In this document: positions 43,201 to 55,200 of the stretch, piece by piece
How the letters are laid out: each line of letters starts with the position of its first letter
Numbering within the stretch: the stretch's first letter is position 1
Assembly: GCA_032622095.1 (NCBI GenBank)
Contig: CP136068.1
Location: forward strand, 3,261,314-3,325,313
DNA length: 64,000 nt
DNA from: Siphonodentalium dalli
Lineage: Eukaryota > Mollusca > Scaphopoda > Gadilida > Siphonodentaliidae
Direction: 5' to 3'
Program-made: the position numbers and the translations under genes
The notes under the pieces: generated by a model
Told to the model about the DNA's origin: nothing
Databases searched by the model: none
The model's input: only the letters and a program-made list of their open reading frames with translations

Positions 43201-46200
43201 CCACATAGAGATAGATCATCCCATAGAGTGCCCCACATAGAGATAGATCATCCCATAGAGAGCCCCACATAGAGATAGATCATCCCATAGAGAGCCCCAC
43301 ATAGAGATAGATCATCCCATAGAGAGCCCCACATAGAGATAGATCATCCCATAGAGAGCCACACATAGAGATAGATCATCCCATAGAGAGCCCCACATAG
43401 AGATAGATCATCCCATAGAGAGCCACACATAGAGATATATCATCCCATAGAGAGCCCCACATAGAGATAGATCATCCCATAGAGAGCCCCACATAGAGAT
43501 AGATCATCCCATAGAGAGCCCCACATAGAGATAGATCATCCCATAGAGAGCCCCACATAGAGATAGATCATCCCATAGAGAGCCCCACATAGAGATAGAT
43601 CATCCCATAGAGAGCCCCACATAGAGATAGATCATCCCATAGAGAGCCCCACATAGAGATAGATCATCCCATAGAGCGCCCCACATAGAGATATCATCCC
43701 ATAGAGTGCCCCACATAGAGATAGATCATCCCATAGAGAGCCCCACATAGAGATAGATCATCCCATAGAGAGCCCCACATAGAGATAGATCATCCCATAG
43801 AGAGCCCCACATAGAGATAGATCATCCCATAGAGCGCCCCACATAGAGATAGATCATCCCATAGAGCGCCCCACATAGAGATAGATCATCCCATAGAGAG
43901 CCCCACATAGAGATAGATCATCACATAGAGAGCCCCACATAGAGATAGATCATCCCATAGAGAGCCCCACATAGAGATAGATCATCCCATAGAGAGCCCC
44001 ACATAGAGATAGATCATCCCATAGAGCGCCCCACATAGAGATAGATCATCCCATAGAGAGCCCCACATAGAGATAGATCATCACATAGAGCGCCCCACAT
44101 AGAGATAGATCATCCCATAGAGAGCCCCACATAGAGATAGATCATCCCATAGAGAGCCCCACATAGAGATAGATCATCACATAGAGCGCCCCACATAGAG
44201 ATAGATCATCCCATAGAGTGCCCCACATAGAGATAGATCATCCCATAGAGCGCCCCACATAGAGATAGATCATCCCATAGAGAGCCCCACATAGAGATAG
44301 ATCATCCCATAGAGAGCTCCACATAGAGATAGATCATCCCATAGAGCGCCCCACATAGAGATAGATCATCCCATAGAGTGCCCCACATAGAGATAGATCA
44401 TCCCATAGAGAGCCCCACATAGAGATAGATCATCCCATAGAGAGCCCCACATAGAGATAGATCATCCCATAGAGAGCCCCACATAGAGATAGATCATCCC
44501 ATAGAGAGCCCCACATAGAGATAGATCATCCCATAGAGAGCCCCACATAGAGATAGATCATCCCATAGAGAGCCCCACATAGAGATAGATCATCCCATAG
44601 TGAGCCCCACATAGAGATAGATCATCCCATAGAGTGCCCCACATAGAGATAGATCATCCCATAGTGAGCCCCACATAGAGATAGATCATCCCATAGAGAG
44701 CCCCACATAGAGATAGATCATCACATAGAGAGCCCCACATAGAGATAGATCATCCCATAGAGAGCCCCACATAGAGATAGATCATCCCATAGAGAGCCCC
44801 ACATAGAGATAGATCATCCCATAGAGAGCCCCACATAGAGATATCATCCCATAGAGAGCCCCACATAGAGATAGATCATCCCATAGAGAGCCCCACATAG
44901 AGATAGATCATCCCATAGTGAGCCCCACATAGAGATAGATCATCCCATAGAGAGCCCCACATAGAGATAGATCATCCCATAGAGAGCCCCACATAGAGAT
45001 ATATCATCCCATAGAGAGCCCCGCATAGAGATAGATCATCCCATAGAGAGCCCCACATAGAGATAGATCATCCCATAGAGCGCCCCACATAGAGATAGAT
45101 CATCCCATAGTGAGCCCCACATAGAGATATATCATCCCATAGAGAGCCCCACATAGAGATATATCATCCCATAGAGAGCCCCACATAGAGATAGATCATC
45201 CCATAGAGAGCCCCACATAGAGATAGATCATCCCATAGAGTGCCCCACATAGAGATAGATCATCCCATAGAGAGCCCCACATAGAGATAGATCATACCAT
45301 AGAGAGCCCCACATAGAGATAGATCATCCCATAGAGAGCCCCACATAGAGATAGATCATCCCATATAGAGCCCCACATAGAGATAGATCATCCCATAGAG
45401 AGCCCCACATAGAGATAGATCATCCCATAGAGAGCCCCACATAGATATAGATCATCCCATAGAGAGCCCCACATAGAGATAGATCATCCAATAGTGAGCC
45501 CCACATAGAGATAGATCATCCCATAGTGAGCCCCACATAGAGATAGATCATCCCATAGAGTGCCCCACATAGAGATAGATCATCCCATAGAGAGCCCCAC
45601 ATAGAGATAGATCATCCCATAGTGAGCCCCACATAGAGATAGATCATCCCATAGAGTGCCCCACATAGAGATAGATCATCCCATAGAGAGCCCCACATAG
45701 AGATAGATCATCCCATAGTGAGCCCCACATAGAGATAGATCATCCCATAGTGAGCCCCACATAGAGATAGATCATCCCATAGAGTGCCCCACATAGAGAT
45801 ATATCATCCCATAGAGAGCCCCACATAGAGATAGATCATCCCATAGAGAGCCCCACATAGAGATAGATCATCCCATAGAGAGCCCCACATAGAGATAGAT
45901 CATCCCATAGAGAGCCACACATAGAGATATATCATCCCATAGAGAGCCCCACATAGAGATAGATCATCCCATAGAGCGCCCCACATAGAGATATCATCCC
46001 ATAGAGAGCCCCACATAGAGATATATCATCCCATAGAGAGCCCCACATAGAGATAGATCATCCCATAGTGAGCCCCACATAGAGATAGATCATCCCATAG
46101 AGCGCCCCACATATAGATATCATCCCATAGAGAGCCCCACATAGAGATATATCATCCCATAGAGAGTCCCACATAGAGATAGATCATCCCATAGTGAGCC

Positions 46201-49200
46201 CCACATAGAGATAGATCATCCCATAGAGCGCCCCACATAGAGATAGATCATCCCATAGTGAGCCCCACATAGAGATAGATCATCCCATAGAGTGCCCCAC
46301 ATAGAGATAGATCATCCCATAGAGAGCCCCACATAGAGATAGATCATCCCATAGAGAGCCCCCCATAGAGATAGATCATCCCATAGAGAGCCCCACATAG
46401 AGATAGATCATCCCATAGAGAGCCCCACATAGAGATAGATCATCCCATAGAGAGCCCCACATAGAGATAGATCATCCCATAGAGAGCCCCACATAGAGAT
46501 AGATCATCCCATAGAGAGCCCCACATAGAGATAGATCATCCCATAGTGAGCCCCACATAGAGATAGATCATCCCATAGTGAGCCCCACATAGAGATAGAT
46601 CATCCCATAGAGTGCCCCACATAGAGATAGATCATCCCATAGAGAGCCCCACATAGAGATAGATCATCCCATAGAGAGCCCCACATAGAGATAGATCATC
46701 CCATAGAGAGCCCCACATAGAGATAGATCATCCCATAGAGAGCCCCACATAGAGATAGATCATCCCATAGAGAGCCCCACATAGAGATAGATCATCCCAT
46801 AGAGAGCCCCACATAGAGATAGATCATCCCATAGAGAGCCCCACATAGAGATAGATCATCCCATAGAGAGCCCCACATAGAGATAGATCATCCCATAGAG
46901 AGCCCCACATAGAGATAGATCATCCCATAGAGAGCCCCACATAGAGATAGATCATCCCATAGAGAGCCCCACATAGAGATAGATCATCCCATAGAGAGCC
47001 CCACATAGAGATATATCATCCCATAGTGAGCCCCACATAGAGATAGATCATCCCATAGAGAGCCCCACATAGAATTTTGGTTACTTTGTGGTTACCAATG
47101 GTTTAGCCATTAATGGTATGGGTTGGCTTGCTGGTGGTCGAACAGACAGGGGATACGAACCCCAGTACCTGTCACACTGCAGTGGCACAATCTTAGCCAG
47201 AGTAGAATGGCGGCTGGTCGAGCAGACAGGGTATACAAACCCCAGTACCTTTCACACCTGAATGACCCAAACTTAGCCAGAGTAGAATGGCACAAACTTA
47301 GCCAGAGTAGAATGGCACAAACTTAGCCAGAGTAGAATGGCGCAAACTTAGCCAGAGTAGAATGGCGCAAACTTAGCCAGAGTAGAATAGCACAAACTTA
47401 GCCAGAGTAGAATGGTACAAACTTAGCCAGAGTAGAATAGCACAAACTTAGCCAGAGTAGAATGGTACAAACTAAGCCAGAGTAGAATGGTACAAACTTA
47501 ACCAGAGTAGAATGGCGGCTGGTCGAGCAGACAGGGTATACGAACCCCAGAACCTGGCACACTAGAATGGCAGAATCTTAGCCAGAGTAGAATGGTAGAA
47601 ACTAAGCCAGAGTAGAATGGTACAAACTTAGCCAGAGTAGAATGGCGGCTGGTCGAGCAGACAGGGTATACGAACCCCAGAACCTGGCACACTAGAATGG
47701 CAGAATCTTAGCCAGAGTAGAATGGCACAAACTTAGCCAGAGTAGAATGGTACAAACTTAGCCAGAGTAGAATGACGGCTGATCGAGCAGACAGGGTATA
47801 CAAACCCCAGTACCTGGCACACTAGAATGGCAGAATCTTCGCCAGAGTAGAATGGCACAAACTTAGCCAGAGTAGAATGGCACAAACTTAACCTGAGTAG
47901 AATGGCACAAACTTTCGTGAGTTCCGCTAACGGTCAACTAAAGACACCACACCAGATTTGCTTCTATTAATTTCAAATCTGGAGACAAACGAAAAGATGT
48001 ATTAAATAATGTGAACCGACCATTTGCATGTGAATACAATACAATCATGAAAGAATACCGCCAAGCGACCATTTACATGTGCATACACTTAAATGAAAAA
48101 AAAGAATTTAAAATATTACAAATAAATATAAATCAAATACCAAAATAAATAATCAAAAGAGAAATGAAAAATCCACATAAACCATACGGGTGTGAGCCAC
48201 CAAAGAAAATGCAAAATACCTGCACGCATGTAAGGTGAAAATGTATAAATAAATATAAAATTCAAATTGAAACACCAATGCAAATAACTAAAACACTATG
48301 ATAAATAAATACCACAGCCAGATATACATATAGCAATGATGCAAATAATTCCAAATATTGAACATAAATAAGTAACAAACAAGAAAAAATATAATTGTTT
48401 TTGCTAAAGTAGCGATAATAAATGACTTAGAATATATAGATGAAAACGAAATACCAAGGAATGGCAGCCAAAAAAATAGGTTTTAAAGAATGGGTGATGA
48501 AAATCAGAGTTGCAAACACACACGAAGATGTCACACAAATGCAAACCCATGCAAATAATGAAATAAAATACATATGAAACACAGGCAAACATCAAAATGT
48601 TACATAAATAGTCTACTTACAAATTCGCGGGTGTTTGGATTATAAAATATATAACTTAGATGATAAATTAGACATAAAAGCAATCAAGTAAAGTTTTGTT
48701 ATCAAAATTATAAAGTCAAGTAAGATTCTGCAAATATCCGGTCCAGAGTATAGGGGAAAGTCATTGAACGATTGATGAACATTGTACCAGTCACATCGTG
48801 TTACATTTTTGTTCCATTGAGAATTGACTCTCTTATACCAGTCACATCGTGTTACATTTTTGTCCCATTGAGAATTGACTCTCTTATACCAGTCACATCG
48901 TGATACATTTTTGTCCCATGGAGAATTGACTCTCTTATACCAGTCACATCGTGTTACATTTTTGTCCCATGGAGAATTGACTCTCTTATACCAGTATGCA
49001 TGTTGAAGAGTGATGTTGTACCAGTCACATCGTGTTACATTTTTGTCCCATGGAGAATTGACTCTCTTATACCAGTCACATCGTGTTACATTTTTGTCCC
49101 ATGGAGAATTGACTCTCTTATACCAGTATGCATGTTGAAGAGTGATGTTGAAGTGTAAATCGAACTTCAGCCATTGTTACTTCTTCCTGATAACATTCCA

Positions 49201-52200
49201 CGTCTCCCAAATAACCGAACATGGAGAAGTGACTTCTCCCAATCAGTCGTTTTTTCACCTCATGCCTTTATGCTACCTCTTTATGATCTCAGCCGTTTTT
49301 TCACCTCATGCCTTTATGCTACCTCTTTATGATCTCAGCTGTTTTTTCACCTCATGCCTTTATGCTACCTCTTTATGATCTCAGCTGTTTTTTCACCTCA
49401 TGCCTTTATGCTACCTCTTTATGATCTCAGCTGTTTTTTCACCTCATGCCTTTATGCTACCTCTTTATAATCTCAGCTGTTTTTTCACCTCATGCCTTTA
49501 TGCTACCTCTTTATGATCTCAGCTGTTTTTTCACCTCATGCCTTTATGCTACCTCTTTATGATCTCAGCTGTTTTTTCACCTCATGCCTTTATGCTACCT
49601 CTTTATGATCTCAGCTGTTTTTTCACCTCATGCCTTTATGCTACCTCTTTATGATCTCAGCTGTTTTTCAGGGCCCTACAAGATGCGGATGTTATATTGT
49701 TGTTGGGTGCGAGACTAAACTGGATTCTTCACTTCGGACTTCCTCCAAGATTCAATCAGGATGTAAAAATTATACAGGTACATCCCACCTATTCTTTTCT
49801 ACTCGGAAAACTGCATTTTTCATTGTATAACTCACCTGTAAATTGTGGCCCGGTCATGAAATTATAACCCACATAATTCATTGTATTTTGAATGGGGAAC
49901 AATTTTTCTGCTCTAAACTGGGTCCATGACCTTAAATATCCCCTTATCTTTCATATGCTTTGCAGACATTCTCCCATTTCTCTTGAGAAATTTATTATCG
50001 GCATCCTGACTTCTAATTTGTACACCACCTGTATCATGTGAACAAATTAACATAACTACATTATTACAGCCATTTATCTATCTCTAACCTAAGTTGACTT
50101 TTGTAGCCCACTGGGTGGTTTACGCGAGCGAGAAATTTGAAGAAAAAATCTATAACCGCTCTTTATAATAAATTTTCTGCAAACTTATCGGTATATATAT
50201 AGGAGATATGGCACAGTAGCATGTTATATTTACGCCTCCCAAACATGCCGAGCATTGCTCTTTTAACATGCTTGGGGCTATACAAGACACAAGGCGCCTA
50301 TTTTTAGAAGCAAATTTCATTTTTGAGACAGTGCAAATATTTTTTTGGGATTGGGTGGGATTCGAACCCCGGCCCATGACAGGCGAGCGCGCCTTGCGAC
50401 TCAAAGTCCGACATCAATACCACAAGACCACCGAAGCGATGCTTATCGGTTATAACCCATAACCTTATTCGAAACAAGAGTTATTTCTTATAATTTAATC
50501 CATCATTTCACAGGAGAACCACCATAAGTAGAAGGCAGAAGTAAAGCAAGGAAATACTTTCCAAAGAAAATCACACATGCCGTAAAGTTGAAACAGACAC
50601 CCTTGACATCTAATTTATTTCTTTGCATGAGTCTTGTTGCTTTATCTAGGTATATATAATTCTTCACTGTTGATTAGTAGGAAGTATTCTTCCTGAGTAT
50701 TGTTCAAATTGCTGTATTATAAAAAGTAAAAATGCCCTACTTTGAGCTTTAATAAGGTGTATATAATAAAAGAAATACCTACAGTTTTTTGTTTGAATAC
50801 CTGAAACATCTCATGAGTGTCTGGAAAGAAATACCGAATTTTCCCTCACGGTTTGCAGCCACGAGTGAAAATTTGATATTTCTTTACAGATACTCATGAT
50901 ATATTTCGGTATTCAAACAAAAACTGAATGTTTTCACTATGTACAGCTGAATTCTCTTCTCTTTTATTGGCCTGACGATTAAACTATTGTTTTTATTACC
51001 ATGGTTACTGACTGTCTCTGCATACACAGGTTGACATCCACCCAGAAGAGTTGGGGAATAATATTCCACCTGCTGTGATGTTACATGGAAACATATGCTC
51101 TGTAGTATGTCAGGTGAGTTATTACATCAAATACATCATTTCGTTTCAAGTAATTTTTACTGCATATTGCTTGGGCACTGTGTTGGAGTGGAAACATGCT
51201 CTGTATTATGTCAGGTGAGTTATTACATCAAATACGTCATTTCATTTCAACTAATTTTTACTGCACATTGCTTGGGCACTGCCATGGAGTGGAAACATGC
51301 TGTGTTGTATTATTATTACATCACTGCCATGGAGTGTACTCCGCAAGCCTGGATATAGTGTGTCTGAACCCATAGAGAGCCCCACATTGACTGGAGCTGA
51401 CGACACTCTGTAGTGCATGCTTCCATCTGTGTGAGGCTCCCTGTGGGTTACCTATAAACAGTCATGAGTTATTTCTTTTATCTGTGTTGGTGCAAGCCTG
51501 GATATAGGATCTGCACCCATAGAGAGCCCCATATATATTGGAGCTGACGACACTCCGTTGTACATGCTTCCCTCTGTGCGAGGCTCCCTGTGGGTTAATT
51601 ACCTATAAACAGTCATGAGTAATTTCACTTATCTGAGTAGGTGCAAGCCTGGATATAGGATCTGCACCCATAGAGAGCCCCACATACACTGGAGCAGACG
51701 ACACTCCATAGTTCATTCTTCCCTCTGTATGAGGCTCCCTGTGGGTTTCCTATAAACAGTCATGAGTTAATTCATGTATCTGTGTTGGTGCAAGCCTGGA
51801 TATAGTGTGTCTGAAATTTGCAGAATGAGGTCCATAGAGGATGAATTTAGTGATGCTACCCATACAGCAGGCTAGCATCACCAAATACACCTTCTGGGGA
51901 CCTCATTCTGCTTAGACCTCATCTATAGTTTCAACTTAACATTGTTTTTAGTTACCTTTTCCCTTCTGTTCAGTTTCTATATCCCTTAATTTGCAGAAGA
52001 TAAATTCATAATCAAGGTGACTAATGCTGATGGGGTCATTGTCACAAGGCTCCGGTCACATTCGTAGCCAGCTTTTTAAATCGATCACAAATGTAGCCAG
52101 CTTTTCTATGGCGATCACATCTGTAGCCAGCTTTCCATATTATGCGAGCCTCAATGAACAAGATTAGGTTAGTCTCATTTTTCTGAATTGATGAATGAAA

Positions 52201-55200
52201 AACAACATAAATTTTAATTTGATATTAGTTCATCTAATAACCTGAGGTTTCCGATCAATGTCGTTATAGATGCTCGAGTTATATTCCAATAGAAATTGAT
52301 AAACAAAGTCAGTTTTTGAGCATGACGTCGATATTTTAGTCACGAACGCAATGATGTCATATTTCGCGCCATACAAAGCATGGAATTAGAAAAGCTGGCT
52401 ACGAATGTGATCGCCGGGGAAAAGCTGGCTACATTTGTGATCGATTTAAAAAGCTGGCTACGAATGTGACCGGAGCCTTCTGACAATGACCCCATCGGCG
52501 TGACTAATGGGTACATTTGGTGATGCTAGCCCACTGTGCAGGGTAGCATCACTATATTCACCCTCTATGGACCTCATTCTGCAAATGTCAGACACACTAT
52601 ATCCAGGCTTGGTACTCAGGGATTTTAAGAGGATTTATTACTTCATGGGATGTCAATGAAAAGTAATTACCATTCTGTTTCTGTTAACCCTTCCATGATT
52701 GGAGCTTCCTAAAATTTTGCAAAAACCCTTTGCCAGTGCATTCTTTTATATATGCGAGTCTCCCATTGGAGCCTCGCATATATAAGATAATACATTGGCC
52801 GAACAATATTCACGTTGACCCTGTAAGCCAGTGCATTCTCTCATATATGCGAGTCTCCCATTTGGAGCCTCGCATATATAAGATAATACATTGGCCGAAC
52901 AATAGTCGCGTTGACCCTGTAAGCCAGTGCATTCTCTTATATATGCGAGTCTTCCATTTGGAGCCTCGCATATATAAGATAATACATTGGCCGAACAATA
53001 TTCACGTTGACCCTGTAAGCCAGTGCATTCTCTTATATATGCGAGTCTCCCATTTGGAGCCTTGCATATATAAGATAATACATTGGCCGAACAATATTCA
53101 CGTTGACCCTGTAAGCCAGTGCATTCTCTTATATATGCGAGTCTCCCATTTGGAGCCTTGCATATATAAGATAATACATTGGCCGAACAATATTCACGTT
53201 GACCCTGTAAGCCAGTGCATTCTCTCATATATGCGAGTCTCCCATTTGGAGCCTCGCATATATAAGATAATACATTGGCCGAACAATATTCACGTTGACC
53301 CTGTAAGCCAGTGCATTCTCTTATATATGGAGACTTGCATGTAAGAGAATGCACTGGCACAGGATCTTTAATGCTGCAACAGCACATCTCTCATCATGAA
53401 AGGGTTAAATTATTTCATGACACTTTCTCTCTTCCTTAGATGAATGCTGAGTTACATAATCGATCGCCAACATTTGTGTTCAATCCAAGCTCTGATTGGT
53501 GGAATGTGTTGAGGACAAAGATTAATCAGAACCATAACAGCGTCCGGGTATTAATTTAAACAATATCCCTTTCTATATTAAATACATTCTCCCACCCAGT
53601 TGTAAAAGTATACATTGGAATGGTCCATTATTCATTAGGAGGGATGTTCATAAAAGTAGATGAAAAAAATCTAATACAAGTACAGAAAGATTGATATTCT
53701 TTGGTAGAAATTGTTCAGATAATAAGTTCAATAAATGGCCTTTTGTTGAACTTATTATCTGAACATATCATTACGGCAAATATTCATTAGTGAGTATTTA
53801 TAGTCCAGGCACATTAGGCGTGAATGGGGAAAAGTAAGGAAATAATTCATTAATGAGTATTTAGTGAAGACAGGGATATTTTATTCCAAATTAACAGAAC
53901 AGAAAAATGTATGTATTGATACATTGTATATATCAATATATAAATTAACAGAATATAGGGCACAAAAAAAATATATGTATAGATACATTGTATATATTGT
54001 AATGATTAGACTTCGTTGGATATAGAATTTAATAAAGCATCAAGCATTTAGATATGAATACACTGAGAACAGCCACGTGTATTCTCACGCATCAGGTTAT
54101 ATATAAGCGGAATGGTCCATTGTCTACGTGGGTGCTATATTGGCTCTATGCATTAAATGTCACATCTCCTCCCTTAAGATATTGCAATCAGTTTACGTGT
54201 AACCGAATCTGTTCGGCGGCTTAACAATTCGCCCACTACGTGTGGTTACTAAGTTTGTATTCGTGGGTGGAGGAAACGGAATGTCAGCATTTTCATTTCC
54301 ATATGTCAGGGTCACTGGGTCACTGCGATTGTCTGAATTTTGTCGAACACGCACATCAATACGATTACGCCTGTGTACATTGTTCTGGGTGCGTATGTCA
54401 TATGACCTTGGTGTGTCATGTGCTTGAACAACTGAGCCTGGAATCCACACCTTGTTTTTCCTATCGAATATGCGAACGTTGTCATTTGCAGCCAGAGATC
54501 GCAACTGTTTAGTGTTCCTGTCATAATAATGTTTTTGTCTCTTCATCTGTTCAGACCTATTGGATCCAACATATTTTTGTTTGGTGCGAATTAACTGTTT
54601 GCGAACGACCGGTATTCGAGTACGCATTTTACGTCCCATGAGTAATTGAGATGGTGACTTGTCATTCATTTCTGGACTGTCCCGATACACCATAATTGCT
54701 AAGTATGGTTCTTTCTTCTCCTCCCAAGCTTTTTGAAGGAGACCTTTGACCACTCCCACATAACTCTCTGCCAGTCTGTTCGATATCGGGTGGTATGGCC
54801 TCAAGGTCACGTGGTTTATGCCCCATTCAAGCAAGAATGTTTTGTAAGTGTCACTGACATACGAAGCTTGATTGTCAGATACGAGGTATTCCGAAACGTG
54901 AGAAAATCGATTTCGTCTTCATGACTAGTTCATTTGCAGTTAATGTGGTTAGCTTAGCTTAAATGTCACATATATCAATATATAAAGCCCAGGTACAGTG
55001 TGGATTTATTCATGTAATTAATTTCTCAACAAAATTTACCAATCACCGAACAGGATTCAGTGTACCACAGATGGGCTATGTAAATATATTGGAATATAGG
55101 CGACCGGCCGGCATTCTAATCTGACTAATTTTGTGTCATTCTAGCGTGCCATGCACTGCGGTGGCTAACCCTGCCCGTAGTTACCCCTGAGGCACCCACT

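Larger units (their letters stand above)
53998..54970 (-). mobile_element. internally deleted Ty3/gypsy-type LTR retrotransposon
   Basis: On the minus strand the 973-bp insertion runs: a 12-bp remnant of the 5' LTR (TGTGACATTTAA, ending at 54970), an abrupt join into a broken integrase region, the integrase C-terminus (stop near 54193), a polypurine tract (54165-54176) and a complete 167-bp 3' LTR (53998-54164). A 5-bp direct repeat TATAT flanks it (53993-53997 and 54971-54975). The primer-binding site, gag, protease and reverse transcriptase are missing, so it cannot move by itself. Confidence 0.82.

Noticed and set aside
11581-47073. CRISPR-like array of regularly spaced repeats
   Set aside because: Units are contiguous and nearly identical throughout, with no unique spacers, and the setting is an animal intron.
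50346-50440. Functional tRNA gene for glutamine
   Set aside because: The T-stem mismatch, missing acceptor stem and over-long A-to-B spacing argue against function; it is kept only as a tRNA-like repeat.
52730-53387. Two overlapping 204- and 213-codon open frames on opposite strands, repetitive and rich in Cys, Tyr and Ile
   Set aside because: They exist because the 96-bp MITE module is a multiple of three and happens to lack stops. Both strands are open equally, and the ends coincide with the array, not with gene signals.
54240-54924. Plus-strand open frames across the retrotransposon remnant
   Set aside because: They are shadows of the minus-strand integrase fragment.
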